Below, piece after piece: positions 43,530-52,990 of a DNA stretch of 64,000 nt. Location of the stretch: NCBI RefSeq assembly GCF_025567415.1, contig NZ_JAOQJV010000002.1:207751-271750 (forward strand), in the 5' to 3' direction. Position numbers and translations under genes: made by a program. The notes beneath the pieces were generated by a model that saw only the letters and a list, made by a program, of their open reading frames with translations, was not told the DNA's origin and did not search any database. How positions within the stretch are numbered: position 1 is the stretch's first letter; every line of letters starts with the position of its first letter. This DNA is from Claveliimonas ammoniilytica. Lineage in GTDB: Bacteria; Bacillota; Clostridia; Lachnospirales; Lachnospiraceae.

Positions 43530-44384
43530 ATGAAGAAAATGGTTCAGACCGATGACCTGATATTTGAATATGCAAAGAGAGACGAAGAAGGCAATGTGAT
43601 CGGTAACTACCGCGCTATTGATCAGGTGAATCTGGAAGTGGAAGAGGGGCAGTTTATTGCTGTGTTAGGGCATAATGGCTCCGGAAAATCGACGCTGGCG
43701 AAACACCTGAATGCGATTCTGGTGCCGACAGAAGGTACAGTGTGGGTAGATGGAACGAATACCAGTGATCCAAATGAACTGTGGAATGTAAGGCAGTCAG
43801 CGGGGATGGTATTTCAGAATCCGGATAACCAGATCATCGGGACGGTGGTAGAAGAAGATGTGGGATTCGGACCAGAGAATTTGGGTGTGCCGACGGATGA
43901 GATCTGGAAACGCGTGGAGGACAGCCTGAAAGCAGTCGGAATGATCAGCTACAGACATCATTCGCCGAATAAGCTGTCCGGCGGTCAGAAGCAGCGTGTA
44001 GCGATTGCGGGAGTCATTGCCATGAAGCCGAGATGCATCGTGCTGGATGAACCGACTGCGATGCTGGATCCGAACGGACGAAAGGAAGTCCTTCGTACTG
44101 TAGAGGAACTGCGCAAAAAAGAGAAGGTTACGGTAATACTGATTACGCATTATATGGAAGAAGTGATTGATGCAGATAAAGTATTTGTCATGGATCACGG
44201 ACATGTGGTAATGGAAGGAACACCGCGGGAGATATTTTCGCAGGTGGATACATTGAAAAAGTATCGGCTGGATGTGCCACAGGTGACCATACTTGCAGAT
44301 GAATTGAAAAAACGCGGACTGGATATTCCAGCCGGGATTTTGAGGAAAGAAGAATTGGTAGAAGCGATATGTCGATTAAAATAG
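43530..44384 (+). CDS. ecfA1: ECF transporter ATPase A1
   Basis: 284 residues from the ATG at 43530 with GAAGGAGG upstream; a GTG at 43500 is in frame but lacks a site. Energises vitamin/cofactor uptake with EcfA2 and EcfT. Walker A GHNGSGKST, signature LSGGQKQRVAIAG, Walker B CIVLDEPTAMLDPNG, and the C-terminal extension typical of EcfA. Overlaps ecfA2 by 16 nt. Confidence 0.95.
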   Translation: MKKMVQTDDLIFEYAKRDEEGNVIGNYRAIDQVNLEVEEGQFIAVLGHNGSGKSTLAKHLNAILVPTEGTVWVDGTNTSDPNELWNVRQSAGMVFQNPDNQIIGTVVEEDVGFGPENLGVPTDEIWKRVEDSLKAVGMISYRHHSPNKLSGGQKQRVAIAGVIAMKPRCIVLDEPTAMLDPNGRKEVLRTVEELRKKEKVTVILITHYMEEVIDADKVFVMDHGHVVMEGTPREIFSQVDTLKKYRLDVPQVTILADELKKRGLDIPAGILRKEELVEAICRLK

Positions 44385-45220
44385 AACATTTGAATTATGT
44401 ATATAGTGAAGGTACGGCGTATGAGAAACAGGCACTCAAAGATATCTGCCTGGAGATTCCGCATGGGGAATTTGTAGGTGTGATCGGACATACGGGATCC
44501 GGTAAGTCTACGCTGATCCAACATCTGAATGGTCTGATCAGGGCTACGAGTGGAGCATTGTACTATAACGGAGAGAATATTTACGAAGACGGTTATAATA
44601 TGAAAGCGCTTCGCAATCAGGTGGGACTGGTATTTCAGTATCCGGAGCATCAGCTGTTTGAGGTGGATGTGCTGTCGGATGTATGCTTTGGACCGAAGAA
44701 CCAGGGGCTTTCTAAGGAAGAATGCGAGAAGAGAGCCAGAGAGGCACTGAAGCTTGTAGGCTTAAAGGAAAAGTACTATGATGCATCGCCGTTTGAACTG
44801 TCCGGCGGACAGAAGCGGAGAGTGGCAATCGCAGGCGTACTTGCCATGGAACCGCAGGTGCTGATCTTGGATGAGCCGACCGCAGGACTTGATCCGAAAG
44901 GTCGTGATGAGATTTTGGATCAGATTGCATATCTTCATAAGAAAAGAAATCTGACGGTTATTCTGGTGTCCCATAGTATGGACGATATTGCAAAATATGC
45001 AGATCGCATTATTGTAATGAACCAGGGCGAAGTGATGTATAACGATGTGCCGAAAAAAGTATTTGCGCACTATAAAGAACTGGAAGAGGTCGGACTTGCA
45101 GCGCCACAGGTGACTTATATCATGCATGAACTGAAAGCACATGGCTTGAATGTGAATACAGAGGCGACTACGATCGAAGAAGCCGCAGACAGTATTATGG
45201 AGGTGATGGCTCATGATTAG
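44369..45220 (+). CDS. ecfA2: ECF transporter ATPase A2
   Basis: 283 residues. Second ATPase of the energy-coupling module: GHTGSGKST, FQYPEHQLFE (Q-loop), LSGGQKRRVAIAG, VLILDEPTAGLDPKG. Starts inside ecfA1 and overlaps ecfT by 8 nt, so the three are produced together. Confidence 0.95.
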   Translation: MSIKIEHLNYVYSEGTAYEKQALKDICLEIPHGEFVGVIGHTGSGKSTLIQHLNGLIRATSGALYYNGENIYEDGYNMKALRNQVGLVFQYPEHQLFEVDVLSDVCFGPKNQGLSKEECEKRAREALKLVGLKEKYYDASPFELSGGQKRRVAIAGVLAMEPQVLILDEPTAGLDPKGRDEILDQIAYLHKKRNLTVILVSHSMDDIAKYADRIIVMNQGEVMYNDVPKKVFAHYKELEEVGLAAPQVTYIMHELKAHGLNVNTEATTIEEAADSIMEVMAHD

Positions 45221-46037
45221 AGATATTACCATTGGACAATACTATCCGGCGAAAAGTGTACTGCACCGTCTGGATCCGAGAGTAAAGCTGGTGGCAACAC
45301 TGTTGTATTTGATTTCGTTATTCTTATTTAAGAACATTCTGGGATATCTTGTGACGACAGTATTCCTGATAGCCATTATAAAGCTGTCAAAAGTGCCATT
45401 CCGCTATATCATGCGGGGTATGAAGCCGATTATGATGTTACTGTTAATCACGTTGTTGTTTAACCTTTTCCTTACGAGGGAAGGAGACGTGCTGTTCCAT
45501 GCGTGGATTTTTACAATTACAGAAGGTGGTTTGCGTACAGCAATCCTGATGGCAATCCGCCTGGTGTATCTGATCACAGGGTCTTCATTGATGACGTTTA
45601 CTACGACACCGAATGAACTGACAGACGGCATTGAGAGTCTGTTGAAGCCATTGAATAAGATTCATGTGCCAGTGCACGAGATTGCAATGATCATGTCGAT
45701 CGCGCTGCGCTTTATCCCGATTCTGCTGGAAGAGACAGATAAGATTATGAAAGCGCAGATTGCCAGAGGTGCAGATCTGGAAAGTGGTAATATGATCCAG
45801 AAGGCAAAGAGCATGGTGCCGATCCTGGTGCCGTTATTCGTATCTGCATTCCGAAGAGCCAACGATCTGGCCATGGCAATGGAAGCGAGATGTTACAGAG
45901 GTGGTGACGGACGTACCAAGATGAAGCCTCTTCATTATACTGGAGTTGACCGTACAGCGTATGTACTGGTGATCTTTTATGTGGCAGCAGTTGTAATAAT
46001 AGGAAGATGTGTTCCTTTCCATGTATGGATTTTCTAA
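45213..46037 (+). CDS. ecfT: ECF transporter transmembrane protein T
   Basis: 274 residues, about five or six helices. Scaffold joining the ATPases to substrate-specific S proteins. The two coupling-helix motifs are AQIARGADLESGN and MAMEARCYRGGDGR. No S component is adjacent, so this is a group II module shared by S proteins encoded elsewhere. truA begins 23 nt later, the usual Firmicutes neighbour. Confidence 0.94.
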   Translation: MIRDITIGQYYPAKSVLHRLDPRVKLVATLLYLISLFLFKNILGYLVTTVFLIAIIKLSKVPFRYIMRGMKPIMMLLLITLLFNLFLTREGDVLFHAWIFTITEGGLRTAILMAIRLVYLITGSSLMTFTTTPNELTDGIESLLKPLNKIHVPVHEIAMIMSIALRFIPILLEETDKIMKAQIARGADLESGNMIQKAKSMVPILVPLFVSAFRRANDLAMAMEARCYRGGDGRTKMKPLHYTGVDRTAYVLVIFYVAAVVIIGRCVPFHVWIF

Positions 46038-46060
46038 ATGATCTGGGAGAGAACAGATAT

Positions 46061-46819
46061 ATGAAAAGAATCAAACTGACGGTAGCTTACGACGGAACCG
46101 ACTATTGTGGATGGCAGGTTCAGCCCAATGGAGTTACCATCGAAGAAATACTAAACCGGGAGATCAGCGGTCTGACAGGAGAAGAGATCCGAGTGATCGG
46201 AGCCAGCAGAACAGATTCGGGCGTGCATGCGCTTGGCAATGTTGCGGTATTTGACACAAAATGTTCGATTCCCGCTGAGCGGTTTGCTTATGCTTTGAAT
46301 CGGAGAATGCCGGAGGATATTGTAATTGTTCGATCTGAACAGGTGGCAGATGACTGGCATCCACGCTATCAGGATGTGATTACAAAGACATATGAGTATC
46401 ACATTTACAATGCGTCTGTGCCGAATCCCATGAAACGTCGGACATCTACATTTGTATCCTTTCCACTGGACATAGACCAGATGCGGAAAGGAGCATCTTA
46501 TTTGATCGGAGAGCATGATTTTGTAAGCTTTTGCAATGTCAGAACGAATACGTCCGATACGGTCCGTACAGTGTATGATATTATGATCGATCAGAATGGC
46601 GAGGATATCTGTATCCGGATTACGGGAAATGGGTTCCTCTATAATATGGTCAGGATTATAGTCGGAACACTGATCCGTGTGGGGAGAGGTTTTTACACAC
46701 CAGAACGGGTGAAGGAGATCCTGGAAGCCGGAGAGCGTACGGAAGCCGGAGTGACGGCACCACCACAGGGGTTGGTGCTGGTAGAGATACGGTATGGTAA
46801 TGAAAATGAAAATGAATAA
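46061..46819 (+). CDS. truA: tRNA pseudouridine(38-40) synthase
   Basis: 252 residues from the ATG at 46061 (GGGAGAG upstream). Modifies U38-U40 in tRNA anticodon stems. The catalytic Asp is in GASRTDSGVHA (about residue 53), with VAYDGTDYCGWQVQPN at the start and FLYNMVRIIVGTL near the end. Ends the ecf operon. Confidence 0.96.
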   Translation: MKRIKLTVAYDGTDYCGWQVQPNGVTIEEILNREISGLTGEEIRVIGASRTDSGVHALGNVAVFDTKCSIPAERFAYALNRRMPEDIVIVRSEQVADDWHPRYQDVITKTYEYHIYNASVPNPMKRRTSTFVSFPLDIDQMRKGASYLIGEHDFVSFCNVRTNTSDTVRTVYDIMIDQNGEDICIRITGNGFLYNMVRIIVGTLIRVGRGFYTPERVKEILEAGERTEAGVTAPPQGLVLVEIRYGNENENE

Positions 46820-46829
46820 TGTGTAGCGG

Positions 46830-46861
46830 ATAGACTGTGTGAGAATGCACAGTCTATTTTA
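46830..46861 (+). terminator. terminator after truA
   Basis: ATAGACTGTG (46830-46839) pairs with CACAGTCTAT (46848-46857), then TTTT. Confidence 0.85.
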
Positions 46862-47008
46862 CATTGATTTAAATCAAATTTTACATTTTGTTAAAGTTAA
46901 CGTAGACTTCTGTAGAAAGTGATGGTATATTAAAAATTGACAAAGTAGGAATATTCATAGAATAGAAGGATAATAAAGCGGCTATGTTATATAGTCGGGG
47001 AGGACGTT

Positions 47009-48814
47009 ATGGATATATTTTCGATGGTACTGTCACTGCTTAGTGGAGTTGCGTTATTCTTATTTGGTATGCAGCTTATGGGTGACGGTCTGAAAATGGT
47101 TGCGGGAGACAAGCTTGAGTCTTTTCTCTATAAAATGACCAACACATCTCTGAAAGGAGTAGCACTTGGAGCCGGAGTGACATCAGTCATCCAGTCGTCA
47201 TCAGCGACGACGGTTATGGTAGTCGGATTCGTTAACTCAGGTATGATGAAGCTGAGACAGGCAATCGGTATTATCATGGGTGCCAATATCGGTACCAGTA
47301 TTACCGGATGGATTCTGTGTCTGTCTTATATTAATGGTTCCAGCGGAATTGCCAAGGTCTTATCGACAGCAACGATCAGTGCGGTAGTAGCAATCGTTGG
47401 TATTGTCATGAAGATGGTATCCAAGAGAACCGTATACCGTAATGTGGGTAATATCATGCTTGGTTTTTCCATTCTGATGTTTGGTATGCAGACTATGAGC
47501 GGGGCTGTGGCACCGCTGAAGGAAAGCGAAGCATTTACAAATATGCTGACTATGTTTTCTAATCCGTTAGCAGGTATTCTGCTCGGTATTGCGTTTACCG
47601 CAATTTTGCAGAGTGCATCAGCAGCAGTTGGTATTCTGCAGGCATTGTCTGTGACCGGATCATTGACATTTGCGACTGCATTCCCGATCATACTGGGAAT
47701 CGGTGTTGGTGCAGCCTGTCCGGTATTGATCTCTGCGATCGGTGCCAATAAGAACGGACAGAGAACAGCATTGGTATATCTGATCAATGACTTGTTTGGT
47801 ATGGTGATCTGGGGAACTGTTTTTTATGTAAGTAATATATTTGTACACTATCCATTCCTGGATATGACTATGAGTCCGGTTGCGATCGCGATTATTAATA
47901 CCGCATTCCGTGCAGCAACTGTATGTGTACTGTTTGGATTTATTCCGAAGATTGAGAAGTTAGTATGTAAGCTGATCAAGGACAGCCCGGAGGATCTGGA
48001 GGACATGGCAGACAGCGCAGATTTTGATCTGTTGGAAGAACGTCTGCTTGCATATCCGGCTCTTGCTATCGGACAGTGCCGTCGTGTGCTGCGCGGCATG
48101 TCTAAGAATGTGCGTAAGAATGTTGGGCGTGCACTGGATCTGGTAGATGGATATGAACGTGAACGTTATAATAAAGTTCAGAGCAAGGAAGAATTGATTG
48201 ATAAGTACGAGACGAAAATCGGTGAGTATTTGATACAGCTTACCAAGCGTGAGATGAACACGGCACAGACCAGACAGGTATCACTGTATCTGCATATCAT
48301 TAGCGATCTGGAGCGTGTGGGCGATTATGCATCCAATGTGGCCAGAGTGACCAATGAGATCAATGAAAGTAATATTGAATTATCTAAAGAAGCCATTGGG
48401 GAACTGGATGTGATCATGGGAGCGGTTCGTGAGACAGTAAGCCTGACAGAGACGACTCTTCGAGAGCGTGAAGAAGAAGGTGCATTCCGTGTCAGATCCC
48501 TGTCTTTGGTGGTAGCAGCGCTGGCAGAAGAGATGAAGATGCGTCACGTGACCAGATTGAGCCACGGAGACTGTGAACTGAGACAGGGTACAGCGTTTAA
48601 TGAATTACTGAACAGCTTTGAACGTATTACAGCGCATTGTACCGGTGCGGTTACAGCAGTGATCAAGATGGAAGAGAATGATCCGAATATGCATATTCAT
48701 TCATCTATTCTGGATGAAGAACAGGATATGCAGACCAAGGAGAAAATGCTTGCACAGGTGAAGACACACAAACCGATTCTGGATGAGTACCGCAGGAAGT
48801 ATAGTATTGATTAA
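47009..48814 (+). CDS. Na/Pi-cotransporter family protein with PhoU-like tail
   Basis: 601 residues. Two inverted Na/Pi repeats with the QSSSATT signature (SVIQSSSATTVMVVGFVNSG, about residue 55, and AILQSASAAVGILQALSVTG, about 197), eight to ten membrane helices, then a cytosolic helical domain (about 340-600) resembling PhoU. Family members take up phosphate with sodium. AAAGCGGC and GGGGAGG lie upstream; a TTGACA (46937-46942) with TAGAAT (46958-46963, short 15-bp spacer) may be the promoter. Monocistronic. Confidence 0.93.
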   Translation: MDIFSMVLSLLSGVALFLFGMQLMGDGLKMVAGDKLESFLYKMTNTSLKGVALGAGVTSVIQSSSATTVMVVGFVNSGMMKLRQAIGIIMGANIGTSITGWILCLSYINGSSGIAKVLSTATISAVVAIVGIVMKMVSKRTVYRNVGNIMLGFSILMFGMQTMSGAVAPLKESEAFTNMLTMFSNPLAGILLGIAFTAILQSASAAVGILQALSVTGSLTFATAFPIILGIGVGAACPVLISAIGANKNGQRTALVYLINDLFGMVIWGTVFYVSNIFVHYPFLDMTMSPVAIAIINTAFRAATVCVLFGFIPKIEKLVCKLIKDSPEDLEDMADSADFDLLEERLLAYPALAIGQCRRVLRGMSKNVRKNVGRALDLVDGYERERYNKVQSKEELIDKYETKIGEYLIQLTKREMNTAQTRQVSLYLHIISDLERVGDYASNVARVTNEINESNIELSKEAIGELDVIMGAVRETVSLTETTLREREEEGAFRVRSLSLVVAALAEEMKMRHVTRLSHGDCELRQGTAFNELLNSFERITAHCTGAVTAVIKMEENDPNMHIHSSILDEEQDMQTKEKMLAQVKTHKPILDEYRRKYSID

Positions 48815-48892
48815 TTGATGGTGCATTGCCAGACGGTGAACGGAATAGAAGGTCTTGACAAGAGGCTGGAAATCAGTTAATCTTTTAAACAA

Positions 48893-49199
48893 TAGTGGAA
48901 AAGCGAAGAAGAGAAAAAGTAACATTGCTTGCACCCATACAGAAAGTTGCCGGTTGATGAGAGGCGCATGAAGGAAAGCAGTGTGAATACATCTCGGAGC
49001 TGCACATCGAAAGAATCTCAGATAGATATGAAAAGGTGGAATCTGATGTGAGATTTAAGTAGACTGTGACGCTGGCGCACGTTACGCGCAGAAGCTGTGA
49101 AAGCAGCCACAGAGGCTGTCAGTGTGAACTGATGGTGAATTAAGGTGGTAACACGGAGTATAGACCCGTCCTTATCGAGAGATAAGGATGGGTTATTTT
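48893..49199 (+). promoter_or_regulatory. tyrosine T-box riboswitch
   Basis: Stem I with CAGAAAGTTGCCGGTTGATG distal elements, then GAA-TAC-ATC with specifier TAC (Tyr) at 48988-48990 followed by CTCGGAGCT. The T-box core AAGGTGGTAACACGG is at 49142-49156, directly before the terminator. Uncharged tRNA-Tyr binding disrupts the terminator and turns on tyrS. Nothing else is seen in the 48815-48892 stretch. Confidence 0.93.
49165..49199 (+). terminator. T-box attenuator terminator
   Basis: CCCGTCCTTATC (49165-49176), GAGA, GATAAGGATGGG (49181-49192), then TTATTTTT. Twelve pairs with one T-G. The left arm would pair with the T-box region in the antiterminator. Confidence 0.93.
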
Positions 49200-49219
49200 T
49201 AATAAAAAAGGAGAAGATT

Positions 49220-50440
49220 ATGGGTATTTATGAAGAACTTCAGGCGCGCGGACTGATCGCGCAGGTGACTGATGAAGAGAGAATCAGAGAACTGGTTAAC
49301 AATGGAAAGGCAACATTTTATATTGGCTTTGACCCGACGGCGGACAGTCTGCATGTAGGTCATTTCATGGCATTGTGCTTGATGAAGAGACTGCAGGAAG
49401 CAGGAAATAAGCCAATTGCATTGATCGGTGGTGGTACAGGATATATCGGAGATCCGTCTGGAAGATCTGATATGAGAAGCATGATGACGCCGGAGCAGAT
49501 TCAGCACAATTGCGACTGCTTTAAGAAGCAGATGAGCAAGTTTATCGATTTTTCAGAAGGCAAGGCGCTGATGGTTAATAATGCTGACTGGCTTCTGGAT
49601 CTGAACTATATCGATGTACTGCGCGAGGTCGGACCACACTTCTCAGTTAATCGTATGCTGACAGCAGAGTGTTACAAGCAGAGAATGGAAAAGGGACTCA
49701 GCTTCCTGGAGTTTAACTACATGATCATGCAGGCATATGACTTCTATGAGCTGTTCCAGAATTACGGATGTAACCTGGAGTTCGGTGGTGATGACCAGTG
49801 GAGCAATATGCTGGCAGGTACAGAATTGATTCGTCGTAAGCTTGGCAAGGATGCGAGCGCGATGACCATTACGCTGCTTCTGAATTCAGAAGGCAAGAAG
49901 ATGGGCAAGACACAGAGCGGCGCTGTGTGGCTTGATCCGGAGAAGACATCTCCGTTTGAGTTTTATCAGTACTGGAGAAATGTAGGAGACGCTGACGTGC
50001 TCAAATGTATCCGCATGCTGACATTCCTTCCGTTGGAAGAGATTGACAAGATGGACAGCTGGGAAGGTGCGCAGCTTAATACAGCAAAAGAGATTCTGGC
50101 TTATGAGCTGACAAAACTGGTGCACGGCGAAGAAGAAGCTGAGAAAGCACAGGCAGCAGCGAAAGCATTGTTCAGTCAGGGTGCAGCAGCAGACATGCCG
50201 ACAACAGAACTGACATCAGAGGATCTGACAGACGGAAGCATCGATATCCTGAGTATTCTTGTAAAGAGTGGTCTGGTTCCATCAAGAGCAGAAGCAAGAC
50301 GTGCTGTACAGCAGGGCGGTGTAACTGTTGAAGGCGAGAAGGTCGGAGATATCAAGACTTCTTATACAGCAGATACATTGGGAGAAGGTCTGGTAGTAAA
50401 GAAAGGCAAGAAGAACTTCCGTAAAGTAGTAATGAAATAA
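49220..50440 (+). CDS. tyrS: tyrosyl-tRNA synthetase
   Basis: 406 residues from the ATG at 49220 (AAAAGGAGAAG upstream). Class I synthetase: HIGH-like motif in ADSLHVGHFM, KMSKS-like motif KKMGKTQ, tyrosine-binding residues in LEFNYMIMQAYDFYEL. The C-terminal S4 domain (about 340-400, LVPSRAEARRAVQQGGVTVEGEKV) binds tRNA. Controlled by the T-box upstream. Confidence 0.97.
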   Translation: MGIYEELQARGLIAQVTDEERIRELVNNGKATFYIGFDPTADSLHVGHFMALCLMKRLQEAGNKPIALIGGGTGYIGDPSGRSDMRSMMTPEQIQHNCDCFKKQMSKFIDFSEGKALMVNNADWLLDLNYIDVLREVGPHFSVNRMLTAECYKQRMEKGLSFLEFNYMIMQAYDFYELFQNYGCNLEFGGDDQWSNMLAGTELIRRKLGKDASAMTITLLLNSEGKKMGKTQSGAVWLDPEKTSPFEFYQYWRNVGDADVLKCIRMLTFLPLEEIDKMDSWEGAQLNTAKEILAYELTKLVHGEEEAEKAQAAAKALFSQGAAADMPTTELTSEDLTDGSIDILSILVKSGLVPSRAEARRAVQQGGVTVEGEKVGDIKTSYTADTLGEGLVVKKGKKNFRKVVMK

Positions 50441-50477
50441 GATGCCAGTGAAAAGTGCGGAGTGATCCGCAGGCATC
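50441..50477. repeat. short copy of the GATGCC/GGCATC repeat
   Basis: GATGCC (50441-50446) and GGCATC (50472-50477) enclose TGCGGA-GTGA-TCCGCA. It starts right after the tyrS stop codon. The ends match the 170-bp element at 10982-11151 (GATGCCAG at the left, ATCCGCAGGCATC at the right), so it looks like an internally deleted relative. Confidence 0.6.
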
Positions 50478-50497
50478 TGCTGATATATGTATGAAAT

Positions 50498-50559
50498 GAG
50501 GCTGTGATTAATCAAACACTTTTGATTAGTAATCAAAACGAATGATTAGTCACAGCCTC
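50498..50559. terminator. bidirectional stem-loop between tyrS and the GH13 gene
   Basis: GAGGCTGTGA (50498-50507) pairs with TCACAGCCTC (50550-50559); TTAATCA/TGATTAG extends it. The loop contains its own TTTTGATTAGTAATCAAAA dyad. Placed between convergent genes. Confidence 0.7.
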
Positions 50560-50593
50560 GTGTTATATATAGTTGCCTACAGCAGGTATGTTT

Positions 50594-51901
50594 TTAGAAT
50601 TTCAGATAATTTACACTGTAAGGTGCCATGTCAAATTGTCCGGTCAACGTTATCACATTACCGCTTAAAAGCTCTGTTGCTGTGCCATTCAGATCACCAT
50701 GGTAAGCAGTGTAATGATCACCGGAAGCATTAATTGCCACCAGAATCCGTTCTTTTTCAGAAGCGCGTTCAAAGATTAACTGATGGTTGGTCAGAACTAC
50801 ATTGCGGTAACCGCCATTGCACAGACCATCACTCAATTGCCGTATGACAATCAGCTTCTCAATAAATTCTGTCAGTTCATTTGGCTTTGGTGCATCAAAA
50901 CACGGTCGCAGAGCATAATCATTGTCTGGTGCTTTTGTACCTTCTTCACCCCATTCACTGCCATAATAGAGACATGGAATGCCAGGCATGCCCATTAACA
51001 GACCATAAGCCGGGCGTATATGTTCTTTGTTCGTCAGAATGGAAGCAAGTCGGGTGACGTCATGGTTGTCTACAAAGTTCATCAGATGCTTGCCGCGGTA
51101 AATGCACCATGGGTCCGGGCCGTATTGGCGGTGCAGCGAATGTGCGATCTCGAACATATTCATAGAATTGAAACTGGAGTAGATGCCCTTGTAGCATTCG
51201 TAGTTGGTGCAGCTGTGCAGCATTTCATCATTCACGATCAGATTATAATCACCGAATAAAACTTCTCCGATCAGTGCAAAGTCTGGTTTGAGCTCGGTGG
51301 TAAAATGTCGGAGACTGCGCATAAAGTTGTGATCCAGGCTGTACGCCACATCCAGACGGAGTCCGTCAATGTCAAATTCTTCAATCCATCCGCGCACGCA
51401 GTCCAGCAGATAATCGGTTACGGTCGAATTCTGAAGGTTCAGCTTCACCAACTCATAATGTCCTTCCCAGCCTTCGTACCAGAAGCCATCGTCGTAGCAG
51501 CTGTTGCCGTCAAAGCTGATGTGAAACCAGTCTTTATATGGAGAATCCCATTTCTTTTCCTGCACATCGCGGAATGCCCAGAATCCTCGTCCTACATGAT
51601 TGAAGACGCCATCCAGCACGATGCGGATACCATGCTCATGAAATGTGTGGCAGACATCTGCAAAATCTTTATTCGTGCCGAGACGACAGTCAATCTTACG
51701 GAAATCTCTGGTGTCGTAGCCATGATTGTCTGAATCAAAGATCGGATTCAGCAGGATGGCATCAACACCAAGTTCTTTTAAATAATCAGCCCATTCTCCG
51801 ATCTTGAGGATGCGAGAAGTACAGATGCCGTCATTGGCATATGGTGCACCGCAGAAGCCAATCGGATAGATCTGATAAAATACACTATTATAAGCCCACA
51901 T
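50594..51901 (-). CDS. GH13 alpha-amylase family glucosidase
   Basis: 435 residues from the ATG at 51901 (AAGAGG upstream). No signal peptide, so cytosolic. GH13 conserved regions: VDAILLNPIF, VLDGVFNHVG, IDGLRLDVAY (nucleophile Asp), ALIGEVLFGD (acid/base Glu) and MNFVDNHDVTR. The order and length resemble neopullulanase/cyclomaltodextrinase-type enzymes, but it lacks the N-terminal CBM34 domain of those enzymes. Probably hydrolyses imported maltodextrins. 29 nt after the XRE regulator gene, so likely cotranscribed with it. Confidence 0.9.
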   Translation of the reverse strand: MWAYNSVFYQIYPIGFCGAPYANDGICTSRILKIGEWADYLKELGVDAILLNPIFDSDNHGYDTRDFRKIDCRLGTNKDFADVCHTFHEHGIRIVLDGVFNHVGRGFWAFRDVQEKKWDSPYKDWFHISFDGNSCYDDGFWYEGWEGHYELVKLNLQNSTVTDYLLDCVRGWIEEFDIDGLRLDVAYSLDHNFMRSLRHFTTELKPDFALIGEVLFGDYNLIVNDEMLHSCTNYECYKGIYSSFNSMNMFEIAHSLHRQYGPDPWCIYRGKHLMNFVDNHDVTRLASILTNKEHIRPAYGLLMGMPGIPCLYYGSEWGEEGTKAPDNDYALRPCFDAPKPNELTEFIEKLIVIRQLSDGLCNGGYRNVVLTNHQLIFERASEKERILVAINASGDHYTAYHGDLNGTATELLSGNVITLTGQFDMAPYSVNYLKF

Positions 51902-51930
51902 ATAATAACCTCTTTTCAAATAATTAGTAA

Positions 51931-52656
51931 TTAGTAAATGACTAATGAATTCACACGCTTAAGTTCAGCGAGCGTCGATTTGTCGGAAATGATCAGTTCA
52001 TCACGAAGTGCATCATCCATAGGAAGTGGATTTAGCGAAAAAATGACTTTGATTGCATAAGGGTTGCGCAGCGATTGAGAAAGCGCGATTAACAGACCTG
52101 TAGTTGTGTTCTTAAGCGAAAAAGTTGCTTTGGCGCAAATAGACAGATCATCACTTTCGTTATATGGATTTTTGCAGTAAATATTGGTAATGAAATCGTG
52201 AACAAACATGGTGCCCTTGTAGATATATTGTGCATCGGTATAGTTATATTCATCAGCGACATCATAATAAAGGACGATATCATCATAATCCTGTTCGAGA
52301 TTGGTCTGCACTTCCATTACACAAGGGTAGATTTTCCGGTCGATTGCAAAATACTGATACATATAGAAAATATTGGAACGTCTGAAGAAACTGCGCTCAT
52401 CAGTTTTTTCAATCTTAGGCTTGCCGGGTTTCTGGTAATCTGTCAGTTGATTCACGGATATATTGAGCGCATCTGCAATTTCAAATAGCACAGAAACATT
52501 GAGTGCAAGTCTCGCATTTTCATATTTGGAAATGGTGGATGGACTTACATGAAGTTTGCGTGCCAGAGTATCTATTGTCATATGTTGTCTGGTGCGGTAC
52601 ATACGGATTCTCTGCGCAACGTGTTCTGCCGGTGTGTGCGTCATGTCGACTGTCAT
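51931..52656 (-). CDS. XRE family regulator with C-terminal sensor-like domain
   Basis: 241 residues. N-terminal helix-turn-helix (about 13-70: IDTLARKLHVSPSTISKYEN), then a domain with no recognised ligand motif (DYDDIVLYYDVADEYNYTDAQY). AAGGGAG precedes the ATG. Upstream of the GH13 gene on the minus strand and divergent from the MFS transporter gene, so it may control either; paired 16-bp direct repeats sit in its own leader region. Confidence 0.82.
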   Translation of the reverse strand: MTVDMTHTPAEHVAQRIRMYRTRQHMTIDTLARKLHVSPSTISKYENARLALNVSVLFEIADALNISVNQLTDYQKPGKPKIEKTDERSFFRRSNIFYMYQYFAIDRKIYPCVMEVQTNLEQDYDDIVLYYDVADEYNYTDAQYIYKGTMFVHDFITNIYCKNPYNESDDLSICAKATFSLKNTTTGLLIALSQSLRNPYAIKVIFSLNPLPMDDALRDELIISDKSTLAELKRVNSLVIY

Positions 52657-52675
52657 ATAATCACTCCCTTATAGA

Positions 52676-52720
52676 TAGATATTTACAATAATTCCCTGTG
52701 GAAATAGATATTTATAATAA
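52676..52720. repeat. 16-bp direct repeats at the XRE regulator promoter
   Basis: TAGATATTTACAATAA (52676-52691) and TAGATATTTATAATAA (52705-52720), one mismatch, 29 bp apart. They lie 20-64 bp upstream of the regulator start codon. The rest of the 335-bp divergent region is AT-rich, with a TTTCC-GGAAA dyad at 52736-52750. Confidence 0.55.
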
Positions 52721-52990
52721 CTAATATACCATATATTTCCAAAAAGGAAAGAATATTTTGAAATAATAAATACAATAAATGGCAAAATATAATATTTTCT
52801 AAAAATAATATATTTCGTTCCAATATGGATAAAAAAATATTGAAACATTCCTTAGAGGAAAGAAATGCCGGTTTGCGAAGTACAGAATAGAATGATAATC
52901 TTTTATCAAGATAAATCCTGAGTTGCGCATAAGGATTTTGTATATTGCGATAAGTAGTTTGACAGATGACAAGAGAGAAAGGGTGATTAT

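Noticed and set aside
46860..46920. Possible Pho-type operator (TTGTTAAAGTTAAC) upstream of the Na/Pi cotransporter
   Set aside because: Only one loose dyad; no repeated Pho-box spacing, so not claimed.
51305..51733. 142-codon plus-strand frame inside the GH13 gene
   Set aside because: Antisense shadow of conserved glycosidase motifs on the minus strand.
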